From NCBI GenBank assembly GCA_021464415.1, contig CM038469.1, positions 30,745,736 to 30,809,735 of the forward strand: 64,000 nt of DNA. Reading direction: 5' to 3'. The notes beneath the pieces are model-generated. The model did not search any database, was not told where the DNA came from, and worked only from the letters and a program-made list of their open reading frames with translations. The stretch's first letter is position 1, and each line of letters opens with the position of its first letter. Shown piece after piece: positions 36,147 to 48,900 of the stretch. Both the position numbers and the translations under genes were made by a program. This stretch comes from Lonicera japonica. Lineage: Eukaryota; Streptophyta; Magnoliopsida; Dipsacales; Caprifoliaceae.

Positions 36147-36523
36147 GATGATGACAATAAATTAATATGTGTTATCAATAAAGGATTATGATTTGAAAAG
36201 GTAATTTTTAAACGATAAATATGCCCCCCTTAATATATGCATATTCATAAAAATTGAGAATAATAGAAATTATAAGCATAATCAAGCACCAACAATAATA
36301 GAAACGTAATATATCATCAAAACATTAGCGTTAAAACTAAATTAAAACATCCAAGTCAAATAAAATGCTATAACAAGATAAGATAGTTTAAACTTGAAAT
36401 ATAAATGCTAGCATAGATAAGTAGTCAAAGTCCTAAGAGTGTGTACCATTATCACTCTTAAACTTGGCCTAAAGCTCACACACACATTACTTCTCCCCTT
36501 TTGAAATCATCAAAAAAAAGTAA

Positions 36524-37683
36524 TCACTCTTGAGGTGGAGGTTGAGGCAGATCCCATGGTTGCCAACTCGAAAAAATATAGTCCGGATGATAATGTTGAA
36601 AGGCCGTCTCGATTCGATTGAACCATTGATGTATCTCTTGACGTGTGTTGGCCATTTGAATAGATAAATTGTTAATGGCATCCATAAGTTGATCTTGGCA
36701 AGGACGACCCCTTTGATGTCGTGGAGAAGGAGGGGCTTGTTCATATGCTTGTTCTTCTTCATCCCCTTCTTCTTCATCGCTAGCCTCTACGTTATTTGGA
36801 TCATTGGAAATCCATTTTCCATTGTCTAGGTGGTAGTGCATTTGATGAAGCGTGCTGTCGGTGTATACCTCATGATCGGTCGGTTCCCTTGAATCGGTCT
36901 CGCCGTCAAGTGAAATATCATAGAATTTAAATAGGCGCGTAAGAGCCATACCATAACCGAGGCCTCGAGCCAAATGAGACATAATATCTATGAACTTGTC
37001 AAAGATTAAGCTAACATAATCAAGTTTGTAGTTGCTAGCAATGGCCCAAGTGAGGAAAATGTCATAGTTTGTGACATTAGAATAACTACTACTATGAGGA
37101 GTAATGCAATGTGTGATGATATGATGGATTAGTCTAGCATGTAAAGTGAGCATGGAGCAAGAAATTCTATCATAAGAATTATTTTTCCTATTTTGATGAA
37201 CCCTTTCAAGAGTGGTTTAAGTGCGTCGTAACGGGTGTATCCAAACAAAGTGTCATAATTGCTAGAGACAATAGTTGTGTCATGACGATTAATCCCAAAA
37301 ATTTGTGCAAGAATGTCCTTGGAAAAGGTGATGAATCTACCTTTTAGATACGTTCTCAAAAGATATGTATTGGCTACCCTATCGTCATCTAGAGGGTGAT
37401 GCAAGTTAGCATAAAATAGACGTACCAAACGCGGATAAATGTTTTCTTTGATATCCAAAAAATCCACAATTCTTTGTTGATGAAAAACATTTGAGAAACG
37501 CAAGCCATTCTCCGAAATTAGAGTGCGATTGAATTGTTTACCTTATACAATGTCTCGGTTGATGAAATCCGAGTTAAAACGAACTTCTTACGAGGCATTG
37601 ATAAATAGGGGTGGTCCTTGTTGTGGTGGAGAGTTTGATTCTCGTACGCATCGTCTAGTTGGTCGTCTAAAGCTTGAAGCCAT
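36524..37683 (-). pseudogene. Extra ORF of the Copia element (plant transposon-associated domain)
   Basis: Starts at ATG 37683 (MASSFRRPTRRC) and stops 31 codons later at 37588. It resumes as an open frame at 37503-37129, then after a frameshift near 37150 at 37153-36524. The middle contains RLVRLFYANLHH and KGRFITFSKDILAQIFGI. These resemble the conserved part of the 'putative plant transposon protein' domain that starts many retroelement accessory ORFs. The tail has an acidic stretch (EASDEEEGDEEEQAYEQ) and a proline-rich end. Enzymatic function is unknown; such ORFs have been called envelope-like in Sireviruses, but I see no membrane segment or signal peptide here. At least two lesions make it a pseudogene. 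Confidence 0.6.
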
Positions 37684-38089
37684 GAAGGTGATGAAAAGGG
37701 AGTTTAGGTTTTGGTGGGTTTTAAGGATTTTTGATAGAAAACATAAAATTAGTAAGATTGTGAAGAAACTAAATAGTGTAAGGTGTGATAGAATGATGTA
37801 GATGAGTGATTGTGAGATAAAATAGAGAGATTTTGCGTTAAGAAGGAACATTTCGAAATTAGGGTTAAGGTTTGAAAAGAGAGAAAGTGTTGATTTGGGT
37901 TGATTTTGGGTAGATTTGAAGAGGTTTGATGTGTTTTTGTAATCAATAGGTGTTGTAAAATCTTTGTGAAGCAAGATTTTGAAGTAAATTTGTGTTTTTG
38001 AAAGATATGGAAGTGGAGAGGAGAGAAATTTCGTGGGTTATGTTGTAGAGAAGATGAAGGAAATAAGAGAAAAATTGGTTAAAAGAAGA

Positions 38090-38170
38090 GAAATCCCATG
38101 AGTCGACTCAGTGGGTTAACTGGCCATGTAGTCGACTACATGGAGCATGGTGTAGTCGACTACACTGCTC
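38090..38170. promoter_or_regulatory. Palindrome cluster between pol and the extra ORF
   Basis: Three perfect palindromes around AGTCGACT lie in 67 bases: TGAGTCGACTCA (38099-38110), a 20-base CCATGTAGTCGACTACATGG (38124-38143) and GTGTAGTCGACTACAC (38150-38165). The 20-base palindrome recurs within the element's own 3' LTR. The cluster sits about 410 bases before the extra ORF on the coding strand, so a promoter-like role for that ORF is plausible. Confidence 0.5.
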
Positions 38171-38413
38171 ATTTTTCCTGCTGCTTTGGCTGTTTTGCAC
38201 TCAATACTTCTCTATTGTCATTTCTTTATTATAAAACATTTTAAGGCTGCAAAATACTTATTAATATTCACAATAACATGTAAATTAATGCAAGCAAGAT
38301 TTATCAAAACAAGTAATAAAAAAAAGATAAAAAAAGTTATGTATAATTAACAAAAATAATGTATGCTCAAAATTAAGCATTAATGATCTTATTTATGAAC
38401 TTTTTGGATTTAA

Positions 38414-38912
38414 CTAGATATCACAAGCTCTAGTCATACCGAGTTCACGACGAATGGTACAAAACAGACCATCCGAGAGTGATTTAGTGAAGATATCTGC
38501 AAATTGCAATTCAGTGCCAACGAATTCAATATCAACATTACCTTTTTGCACATAACCACGAATAAAATGATATCTTATCTCAATGTGCTTAGTACATGAA
38601 TGTTGTATAGGGTTCTTGGTCAAGCTAATAACACTTGTGTTGTCACATTTTATGGGAATGTGGCTAAGACTAATTCCAAAGTCCTCTAGTTGTTGTTTAA
38701 TGTACAAAGTTTGTGCACAACAACTTCCGGCTACCACATATTCGGCTTCCGCCATTGAAAGGGCCACGGAATTTTGTTTCTTGCTTGACCAAAATACTAG
38801 TGCGTGTCCTAGAAAATGAAAAATGCCACTAGTGCTTTTCCTATCGATTTTGCAACCGGCAAAATCCGTATCGAAATAACTAATTAAGTCAAAGGAGTTC
38901 TCTCTTGGGTAC
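38414..38912 (-). pseudogene. Copia RNase H domain (after interruption)
   Basis: Reads on the minus strand from FDTDFAGCKIDRKSTSG through ALSMAEAEYVVAG (catalytic Glu), KCDNTSVISL (Asp) and CTKHIEIRYHFIRG to the pol C-terminus. The frame is open across this piece. It was cut from the rest of pol by the solo LTR at 38914-40636. Confidence 0.85.
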
Positions 38913-38913
38913 C

Positions 38914-40636
38914 TGTGAGAATCCGCAAATGCGACCCCCGGGTCTCGTTCCAGTTCGTTGGGCGTCTAAAACGTCGGAAAGGATCCCGTCGTTCTATTTG
39001 CTTCGATAATTCATATCGGGTGTCCCTATGTCTATTCTAGATGCAAAGGGGTTCGTTCAGAGTCGCCAGTACGCTTTACGAGAAAACGGACAAAAAAGGG
39101 TCGTGTAAGAGAAGAGGCTACATATAAGCCTTTCTTTACACGTTTGTCTACGAAACCAGGATTCTATAGGGTTCGAAAACTATATTACGGTTTGGGAAGG
39201 TGTTAAGCACCCATTCTGCCCTTTCGGCCTCTTGTGGACTTATATGTTTATTTTATGTTAAAGAACTTGGATGCTTTTACTGATAGTCTACTACTTCTCG
39301 AATAAAAACCCTAATTTTTAAGAAAAGCGGGAAAGGGTATGAAAAGCCTCTGTATTCCGAGATCCGATGTTTTTATTATTGAAAGATGTAAATACAAATG
39401 GCAAAACCTTTTATTTTGAAAGAGTATCCCGTATTATTTCCTCAGATAATGACGGTTTTCTCGTGTTGTGATTACTTTCGTAAAAAGTTCGAATTTTGTA
39501 TCGGGGCTAATTTAATATGGAATTAGAACTCTTTTAGGAGAGTTATCAGACACGTCGCAGTCTATAGAAAAGACAGGATATATTGATTTTTAATTCCTAG
39601 ATAAGTCTTATCGGTCCGGGTTTTGAAAACAGAATTTTATCCGGATGATAATATACTTACACTTCTGGTTTTGCAAACGGTTTTATCATGGTCTTTTGTT
39701 TTGAATGTGGTAGACTATTTGTAACTTGGCAATAAGTTTATTCAAATAAAACGTGAAATAAAACAAGTACACAGATGAACCTGATTTTCGAGCGCGTTAG
39801 GAATCTAGCACAACCCTGTTGCCACTTCGCTTACTAGAAAAATTGAGTTTTAAACAAGTCTACAATAACACTAATATACAAATATCTTATTTAATTACCA
39901 GAAGAGACTTTATTTACCTTCCCGACGAGAATAATAATAAGAAAGAGAATATAATACGGCAAAGAGATCTCCGGCGATAATAATCTTCTCTTTCTTCAGA
40001 TATTTCCGAGAATTCGATTCCAGAGACGGGACACGTCGAGTGTTGAGAATAGATTCGATAATTCTTCAGAAATAAGACAATAATCGAAAAAAATGCTTGA
40101 CGAAAAATCAGAAAATTAGATCATAAACTTCGCTGCCAAACTGCTCTAAAACTGCTATTTTTTGCTCTATTTTTGATGTTTTGTTGCTGTCCAACTTGCC
40201 GTCCAGAACCCATGGGGGTGCTGGCCTATTTATAGTGACGAAAAGGTGTATATCGCGCGACATTTTGGTGTATGTCACGTGACAATTTTGACTGTCGTGC
40301 GATATTTCACTTTAATTAATGATGATTCTGACTCACTGATGAGTCAGAAAGTGGAGTGGTGGGGTGTTTGTCGAGCGACATGTCCCTATAAAGTGGGATT
40401 GTCGTGCGACAATCTTGTGTATGTCGTGCGACAATCTTGTGTATGTCGCGCGACAATCTTGAATGTCATGCTACAATCTTGAATGCCATGCGACATTTTC
40501 ATTAAAAACATGTTTGTTTGGCCAACAAACGCTTCCGGGGCAGTCTCGGGTGTTCGGGTTGTTCCCGGACTCCAGAAACAGCAGTTCTCGAAGGTCGTTA
40601 GGGTTCTTGCGGGGGTCACGGATCGGGGTGTCTATA
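38914..40636 (-). mobile_element. Solo LTR inserted in Copia pol
   Basis: Runs from TGTGAGAATCCGCAAATGCG to GGGGTGTCTATA, flanked by the 5-base target duplication GTACC (38909-38913 and 40637-40641). The pol frame continues on each side, so it is a clean insertion. A TATA box (CTATAAATAG, 40226-40235, minus strand) orients it as minus. The AGAGTCGCC and GGTGTTAAGCACCC phrases recall LTRs of Tat/Ogre-type gypsy elements; family assignment is tentative. Open frames inside (such as 40246-40482) are chance. Confidence 0.8.
40226..40235 (-). promoter_or_regulatory. TATA box of the solo LTR in Copia pol
   Basis: CTATAAATAG on the minus strand, with decayed copies of the TGTCGCGCGACA palindrome immediately upstream (40250-40500). 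Confidence 0.6.
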
Positions 40637-40641
40637 GTACC

Positions 40642-41632
40642 ACAAACCCAATGAACTAGTACCAGAAAGATAACGGAATATCCGTTTTACGGCAAGTAGA
40701 TGTGCCTCTTTAGGATCCGCTTGGAATCGTGCACAAAGACATACACTAAACATAATATCCGGCCTAGAGGCTGTCAAATACAATAAACTTCCTATCATAC
40801 CTCAATATTTCTTGATGTCCACACTTTTACCTATCTTATCTTTATCGAGCTTTAATGTTGAACTCATAGGCGTGCTCATTGATTTTGCGCCTTCCATATC
40901 AAATTTCTTTAAGAGCTCATTCACGTACTTTTCTTGATTAATAAAAATTCCTTCTTGGCATTGTTTCACTTGTAATCCAAGGAAGTAGTTCATTTATCCC
41001 ATCACGCTCATTTCGAATTCCTTTTGCATACATGTGAAAAAATCCTTGCAAAGACTCTCGTTAGTAAAACCGAAGATAATGTCATCAGCATAGATTTGTA
41101 TAAGTAGCATATCATTATCATGATTTTTGATAAATAAAGTAGTATCAATTCTACCTCTAACAAAATCATTTATAATCAAAAATGAACTGAATCTATCATA
41201 CCATGCTCTAAGTGCTTGCTTTAAGCCATACAATGCTTTAGATAATTTAAACACATAATTCGGATAAACATGATTTTCAAAACCGGGAGGTTGTTTCACA
41301 TAAACTTCCTCTTCAATAAAACCATTCAAGAAAGCACTTTTCGCATCTATTTAATACAATTTAAAGTTCTTAAAACATAAATAAGCAAGTAGCATGCGAA
41401 TTGCTTCTAGACGTGCAACGAGTGCATATGTTTCCTCATAGTCAATGCTCTCCTCTTGACTGTATTCTTGGGCAACGAGTTTAGCTTTATTTTTAACAAT
41501 TACACTATTTTCATCATTTTTGTTACGAAAAACCCATTTAGTACCTATAATGGTGTGATCATTAAGTTTGGGAACAAGTGTTCGCACTTTGTTTCTCTCA
41601 AATTGATTGGGCTCTTCTTGCATAGCCATCAT
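40642..41632 (-). pseudogene. Copia reverse transcriptase
   Basis: In broken frames on the minus strand: WVFRNKNDENSVIVKNKAKL and DYEETYALVARLEAIR (41632-41351), EEVYVKQPPGFENHVYPN then ALYGLKQALRAWYDR and the active-site strand LLIQIYADDIIFG (41329-40994). NYFLGLQV and IGSLLYLTASRPDIMFSV follow (40993-40642). The active site reads YADD rather than the usual YVDD. A stop near 41350 and a frame break near 40800 disable it. Confidence 0.88.
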
Positions 41633-42731
41633 TCAAGATTCATCTTGTTCGGCTTCATTTATGTTTTCGGGCTCATATTGAAAAATAAATGCCACATTAT
41701 TGCATACATTTCTTAAGGATGATCTAGTCATAACCCTACTAAATGGCTCTCCAAGAATTTGACCAATAGGGTGGTTGAACACAAATTTCCAACTCCTAGG
41801 CAAATCATTCGAGTTTTGCTCGATTGTGTTTTCTAACTCCTTAGGAGGAGCTTGAGCACTCGAAGTTTCTTCCTTAGATGTATCATTAATTTGAATATCC
41901 AAAATCTTTTGGATAATTTCAATATCGTCATCGGAACGTACTATAGGTGAAAAATGATTTAACTCATCAAATACAACATGCATAGACTCTTGGACTACTA
42001 AACTTTTCTTGTTATAAACTCTATATGCTTTACTATTAATGGCATACCCAAGAAAAATTATTTCATCGGATTTAGCATCGAATTTTCCCAAGTGATCACG
42101 ATTATTCAAAATAAAACACTTGCAACCAAAAACCTTAAAATATGCAATATTTGGTTTTTTGTCATTCCATAATTCATAGGGTGTCTTATCTAACTTTTAC
42201 GAATGATAGTACGATTAATCACATAGCATGCGGTATTAACGGCTTCCGCCCACAAATACTCCGGCAAAGAATGTTCATTTAGCATAGTACTAGACATCTA
42301 TTGAAGATATCTATTTTTTCTTTCAACAACACCATTTTGTTGAGGAGTTTTAGGTGCTGAAAAGTTATGATCAATACCATGCTCATCACAAAAGTTTTTA
42401 ATATCAACATTATCGAATTCTCTACATCTATCACTCCTAACATGCACAATAGAAACACCTTTTTTATTTTGAACTTTTCTACAAAATTTAGTAAAAACAT
42501 GTGGAGTTTCACTTTTGTGGGAAAGAAAGAACACCCAAGAAAATCTAGTGTAATCATCAACAATAACAAGTGTATACAATTTTCCACATAAACTACCAAC
42601 CGAAATAGGACCAAACAAATCAAGATGCAACATATCAAGCGGTTTAGTTGTAGTAATATCCTTTTTAGACTATAATGAAGATTTGTGTTGTTTACCAAGT
42701 TGACATGCATCACAAATTTTATCTTTAACAA
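41633..42731 (-). pseudogene. Copia integrase
   Basis: The core shows LHLDLFGP and VDDYTRFSWVFFLSHK (first catalytic Asp region), VRSDRCREF (second Asp) and PQQNGVVERKN (catalytic Glu region) on the minus strand at 42633-42298. The C-terminal part, with FDAKSDEIIFLGYAINSKAY, follows at 42109-41633. Stops near 42660 and 42200 and before 41633 break it. Confidence 0.85.
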
Positions 42732-42806
42732 TTTATTTGGTTTTAGGCAATCCTTTAACTAATTCTTTCTTAGACAAAACATGAATTAAGTCCATATTAG
42801 CATGTC

Positions 42807-43244
42807 CTAATCTTCTATGCCATAACCAAGAAATATCATAATAGCGGACAAACACTTAACATCTTGTTGAGACAAATCATCAAGCTCAAGAGTGTACATA
42901 TTGTTAGTTCTATATGCAATATGTAAAATGAAATCATCATTAACATTCTTAACAATGCAACGATCGGATTTGAAAATGACTTCATAGCCCTTATCACATA
43001 ATTGAGTAATGCTAAATAAATTATGCTTCAAACCATCAACTAATATAACATTATCAATACATGTAGAATACTTACCAACCTTACCTATACCGATGATTTT
43101 GTCCTTGGCGTTGTCTCTAAAAGTCACATTCCCTCCTCGCTTGGGAATAAGACTCAAGAAGTTGTTTTTGTCTCCCGTCATGTGCTTTGAGCATCCACTA
43201 TCCAAGAACCATTTGAATTTGCTACCTTTGGCTTTCAAGCACAC
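42807..43244 (-). pseudogene. Copia aspartic protease and pre-integrase region
   Basis: KWFLDSGCSKHMTGDK carries the DSG protease active site. VKCLS and a zinc-finger pre-integrase remnant follow before a frame break near 42807. Confidence 0.85.
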
Positions 43245-43412
43245 CTACACCATAACCTTACGTAACTTTTTCTTTGGTACCCAAAATGTGTTGGGTCCCT
43301 TTGGGTTAGCAAACATAATGGTTCTTTTTGGAACCCAAGCAAGCTTCCTCTTAGGGAAACTTTCATTCCTAAAGTAACAATGATCCATATAGTGAGTATT
43401 TCTACCATAATA

Positions 43413-44930
43413 TCAGCAAAGATGAGTGGGATCATGAGGTGTGTATGTTTTAAAAAAGTTTTTGTAATCCTTTTGGTTGTGAATTTGGTTATAGCCCAAA
43501 CCGGCTTTGTCGAATATACACCGTTGCATTCCTAATAATTTATCCAAGTTGTCCATTCCATTGGTGAATTTGGCTAGACTATTAGTTAAATCATTCACTT
43601 GATCTTTCAATTTAACATTTTCTAGTACAAGTGTGTTTGGAGTTTCTTTTTCCTTTCCTTTCTTCAAAGTTTTGCTTTCATTTTTCAAAACCACATTTTC
43701 TTTCTCAATAGTTTCACACTTGCTAGAAACCATCAAATTGTCCTTTTTGAAGTTTGCATACTTTTTAGATAAGTTTTCAAATTTGCTATGCAATTCCTCA
43801 AACATTTCATACAATTCATCACAGTCATTCTCATCATGTGCATCATTATTAATAGAGACATTATCATCGCTAAATGAATCATAAATAGAGTCTACCTCAT
43901 CGTCATTTGCCATAAGGCAAAGCTTTGCCGTATTCTCGTCGCTAGAGTCGGCATCGGACTCCCCTCCTTCAGAATCACTCCAAGTGCCTTTAAGGGCGTG
44001 CCTTACTTGCTTGAAGGCTTTGTCCCTCTTGTCCTTTCTTATAACCGGGAAATTGGGTTTGAAATGCCCGGTTCATGGCAATAGAAACATTTCTTTACTT
44101 CTTCGTTTTCAACTCTTGGTTGAATAGATCGATCATTGTTCCTCCTTGATGAAGAACCAAAGTTGTTTCCTTTTTCTTGGAAGTTTTTCTTCTTGGCTAG
44201 AAATTTCATGAATTTTTTAGAGAGAAGAGCCATGTCTTCATCACCACCCATTGACTTTTCATCATCCTCTCGTTGACTTGCTTTGAGAGCAAGAGTCGTT
44301 TTGGCTTTTGAATCAACCTCATCTTCCCTTTTTCAATTCTTTCTCATAGGTTTTAAGAGAACCCAAGAGTTCATTCATGCTAAGCGTCTTGAGGTTTTTG
44401 GCTTCTTGAATAGCCGTCACTTTGGGTCTCCATTTCTTATGAAGAGTTTTAAGAATTTTGCAAATCTTGTCCTCATTTGAATATACCTTTCCAAGAAGAT
44501 CTAAAGCATTAGTGATAATAGAGAATCTACTATATATAGAAGCAAGTGATTCATTTGGCTCCATTTTGAATAATTCATAATCATGAACCAGCATATCAAT
44601 ATTGTCATCCTTAACTTGTGAGGTTCCCTCGTGAGCAACCTTTAGTTTGTCCCAAATTTCTTTGACGGTTTTACAACTAAAACTTTTGTTGTATTCGTCC
44701 ATGGTTAATGCACAATGTAGAGAATTCAAGGATTTAGCATTAAATTGAATTTTCTTAATGTCATGCTCATTATATTCGGAAATAAACTTAGGAGTAACAT
44801 TATCCCTTTCATCTGTTTTAGTAATCTCATAGGGTCCAATAAGTGTAACCCTCTATTGTACTACTTGAAGAAAAGTTATCCAATAATTATAATTTTTGCC
44901 ATCAAATAGAGGTGGCCATCTTCGTTAAAT
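43413..44930 (-). pseudogene. Copia gag (capsid, zinc knuckle, coiled coil)
   Basis: The capsid part (UBN2-type) at about 44910-44319 shows LFDGKNYNYW near its start, then the [16 protein letters not shown] and [15 protein letters not shown] blocks. The nucleocapsid zinc knuckle begins KKCFYCHEPG at about 44080 and is cut short. Beyond it lies an acidic, likely coiled-coil stretch (43913-43413) with lysine- and glutamate-rich phrases. Frames are broken at several points. The leader with the primer-binding site between gag and the 5' LTR is not recognisable. Confidence 0.8.
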
Positions 44931-44939
44931 GTTTTGATA

Positions 44940-45916
44940 GATAATCGTCATAGGGATCCGAAAAATACCCTAAGAATAGGGTAAATCCCTCTAAAACACT
45001 TGCTCAAAGTAAATGGCAATAAACAATAGCTTGAACCGATAGAGTCGAAAGTACACTTATGCGATCTTCTTTAGGGTGAAAATCATCTACAGTGTATAAT
45101 ACAAGTATATCATTTTTGAATTCACTCCACCTCTCAAAATATTTGAATAAGTTTTGGTGGTTAACACCAATGTACAATAGCCTTAAGTTTGAATTACAAA
45201 TGTAAGAGAAGAATCTTCGTTCAATGCAATAGCCGTTTGTATTCATTCTTGATAGATATGACATGTTATGGGTCAAAACTAGATATTTACCAACTTTCCA
45301 AAATTTTTGGCTTGGTAGTCGACTTAAGGACCATGTAGTCGACTACATTGTAGTCAAATCAGTAAACTACAGAATTCCACCACAAGCCAAACCTCCAATC
45401 AACCAAACTCTTACAACCTCATGTTGGAGTTAGTTTTGAACATAAAATCCTGGATAAATTAATATGATTTTTACAAGAAAACGAAATAGTTTTGTAAATG
45501 AGGTTCAATTCAAACTTTGATTTTGAAAGTGTTTGAATGCAATGAATGATACATAATCATGGTTGAGCTTAGTTTGAGATCAATAGTAATATCTTTACAA
45601 AAAGCTAAGCACTCACTTAAATAATAAAGTATCTAGCCTTCAAGGAGCTTGTTCGAGTTTTTTTGTACTTCTTCTTGAATGGACCATATTTTTCCATCTT
45701 GATGCATAATGTCTTGAATACATGTGAGAGTTGAGAGGATCTCTTGAAGAGGTGAGAATCTTGATATTGGTTACAGTTTTGGTCCTCAAGATGCTTTGGA
45801 AATCTAATGGAGCTTATTAAAAAGATTTATGCTAAATACATTTAAGACACATGTTAAATACACATGATTAATCATTTGTCATTATCAAGATTAAATTTAG
45901 ACCTTTTAGGTCAACA
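44940..45916 (-). mobile_element. 5' LTR of the large Copia element, eroded
   Basis: Begins TGTTGACCTAAAAGGTC on the minus strand at 45916 and follows the 3' LTR. About 400 bases are missing in many small gaps. One 16-base AGTCGACT palindrome survives at 45333-45348. Confidence 0.7.
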
Positions 45917-48900
45917 AAAATAACTCAAATCAGTCACAATTTCACAAGAATAACAAATTTATATGGACTGTGTCATAATAATAATTCTAACACGGCAACT
46001 GGTTTATTAATACAACAGATACAATTAATGGCGGCAGCAAAAACAGATACGCAGCAGCAAAACAGATTTATGCATAGCAATATCAAAACAGATTAACAAG
46101 AACACAAAGCTGCCAACATATTTTATATCAACAAATTTACATAATAGATTCAATATCAACTAATCATGAAGGATAGCAAATTCGTATGCCAAGATATAAC
46201 AGATTTTAAGAATGAAACATAAAGAATAGTTCTAGAGAGATAGTACCATAACAAATTAACAAGTAGTCTTGAATACAAATTAATCAAGAACTAGATTATA
46301 AAAATACTATATCAATGAGATATAGATTTTAGAAGGATAATACCCGGATTTACAAAGAGAAAAAATCGCAAACAAATCTGAAAATTACGGCACAAAACCA
46401 AAATAGAGCACCACCGAATAACACCACAGCAGGTCCGAATAGGTACAGCAGATTTTCAAGATATACACAGCAATACCGAGTATAATACCGAACCAAAAAA
46501 ACAGAGCACAAGTGCATAACCAAGAACACAGCTCAGCAGAAAATTACACAACTATACACTTCAGATCTTCAAATCTATGATTTTGAAACCCCAATAATGA
46601 ATTTACAAGAATATTATTCACTCAAATTAATCTCTCAAGGTAAGAGAAGGATCTTCTAATGAAGTATCACACAAATCTCTAGATTACAACAAGTAAAAAT
46701 CCTAAAAGAACATGAGTTCTTCAAATTTCTAGAGAAAGAGACGAAAGTGAGAAAGAGGGGAAACTAGGGCTCGTGTATGTGTGTTGTGTGCTGCGATTTC
46801 TCTTGGGCAAGGAGGAGGAAAAAGATATATATATAAATTTGAAATGGAAACTAATTAAAGCTTCAGTATAGAACTATCTATAATTTGCATTTGTTAAATC
46901 AGTAAATCATAGAAACTAATTAAGCTTCAGTATAGAACTATTCAAAATGGCTTGTAACAAATAACATCTCTATGGTACTGTAGCTTTCTTTGAATTTTTC
47001 AAAAATAGTTTATTTCTTTAGTAAGTTAGTTTGTTTTGTTAATAATTCAGCCATGGCAAAAGTAGCAGCGCAAAATCATGTCAGATATGTAAAACTGAAC
47101 CAAGACAGCGTAGCAATACCTGGGAGTAAAAACATCAACAAGCATAAACTACTTGTATATAGCCACTTTCACCATTCCAATTATCATCAGGTTGAAATAA
47201 TACCTGCACAATTTCAAAAATGGATAAAAGATTGCGAATATAATAAGAGATACAGATATTGCGGAGTTGAAATTGCAAGATACTTTTTAGTGAATAGATT
47301 TATAAACTAGTATATCTAATTAGGGGAATCGTTTTGAATCTTCAAAATTTAGAAGGCATAAATAATTGAATAGTTGAGATTACAAGATTATACTATAATG
47401 ATTGAGATTTAAAATACTTTTCAAATTATATATATATATAGTGAGAGAGAGAAAGAGAATATTAGTACCTTGGAAAGGATGATGTTGCAACTACTATATA
47501 TATAGTGCATATTGCAATTAGAAAGAACCAAATCATAGTGAAACTGCACCAAAAGAATAAGCTCCCCTTGCTTTCCACACTCTCCACACAGTCAGTAATA
47601 ATATCATGGTTATGCAGTCTTTCCCTTGTGCTCAACCTATTTTTACAAGCTAACAAGCCAAATAACACTGCATCTTGGAATGTTGACCTTGTTAATCCAA
47701 ACAAGACCAGTTCATTCAATACTAAGTTTATGCACCCATAAAGCCTCCCAACCAGACTGATAAGTGAACTTTTTATTTGCAGTCAAACACCATTCTCCTT
47801 AACCTAAAGAAGAATCAATTAACTACTAGTCATTCTGAAGATAAAATAAAATTAGAAAAAAAAACACACACACAAGTCGAGCCTTCTAGAAATATACTCA
47901 AGTATATACTTGTAACATCCATAACCTCAAAATATGCTCGCTAATTATATTTATATACTTGAAATTAGAACTTACCTTGTTTTTTCCCGATCAATGTTGA
48001 TACGAGGAATATGGAAAATCCTTCTAATAATAACATAATGATAAACACAAATGTACTGTATGTAGCTATTTAGTATTTATCAAATTGAGCCAAAAAAATT
48101 GGATAAGTGAACAAAAAGGAAAATGCTTGAATAAAGTAAACAGAGTATAAGTGCCATACATTTGGTTTATTCCTTTTTAATACAAGGGGCAAATCTAACC
48201 TGCTCCTTCATTGTCATGTTTTACTTTTAAATTTTGATTCAATGACAACCCAACTGCACACATACATAAGGAGTAAAGTCATAATCACATTTATTCAGTT
48301 AATTGCTTGGCATGGAGAATATTATTTAGACACACAATTAAATGAAATAAACACTATTGTCAGTTCCATCAATACAAATTGATGAAGAACCATAGAAATC
48401 CCAAACTTTAGTTGAACAAAAAAGCTATAAAAAAGGGCGACGAATCATGTATACATATAAAAGCCCTAAATCATGAATACATAGAAAGCCCTAAATCATG
48501 ATAATACTAACTAAAAAAACCCTAAATTAATAGTAGAATTAGGTTTTCCCTATAACAAGAAGAGAAAGGAGAGTTGTACCAGTGTCGGGAGAAGAATCAG
48601 CAGAGAAGACACGCGATTTAATGAAGAATAGAGAAATTGAAAATATGCTTGATGGCTGAAAAATGATGCGTTTGATATTCTTGAGCGCAAAAAATGAAAT
48701 TAACCTTTTGTGGGCACATGATGGCGAGAAAGAAGAGAGAAGAGGGGGCGGCGAGAGAGAAAAAAGAGAGATGTGAGCTGTGCGTCTGAGATGAATTTGA
48801 GATTTAGGTTAGGTTAGAATATTTGATATTTAGATTTAGATGTATTTTAGGTTAGGTTAGATTTCGATTTATGCACACCCTAGGGGGAAACGAGGGAAAC

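Larger units (their letters stand above)
34750..45916 (-). mobile_element. Large Ty1/copia retrotransposon with an extra ORF after pol
   Basis: Read on the minus strand the order is: 5' LTR, gag with zinc knuckle, protease, integrase, reverse transcriptase, RNase H, a non-coding gap with palindromes, an extra ORF, a polypurine tract, and the 3' LTR. All coding parts are broken by stops or frameshifts. A solo LTR of another family interrupts pol at 38914-40636. The integrase-before-RT order is the Copia signature. A third ORF downstream of pol is known from Sirevirus-type Copia elements; assignment to that lineage is inference. Confidence 0.8.

Noticed and set aside
36487..36777. A 96-codon minus-strand frame overlapping the extra Copia ORF
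   Set aside because: It is in another phase. The acidic, proline-rich frame at 37153-36524 is continuous with the conserved domain upstream and is preferred.
46990..47310. A 106-codon plus-strand frame
   Set aside because: No recognised motif, no paralog in the window to test constraint, AT-rich composition like the surroundings.
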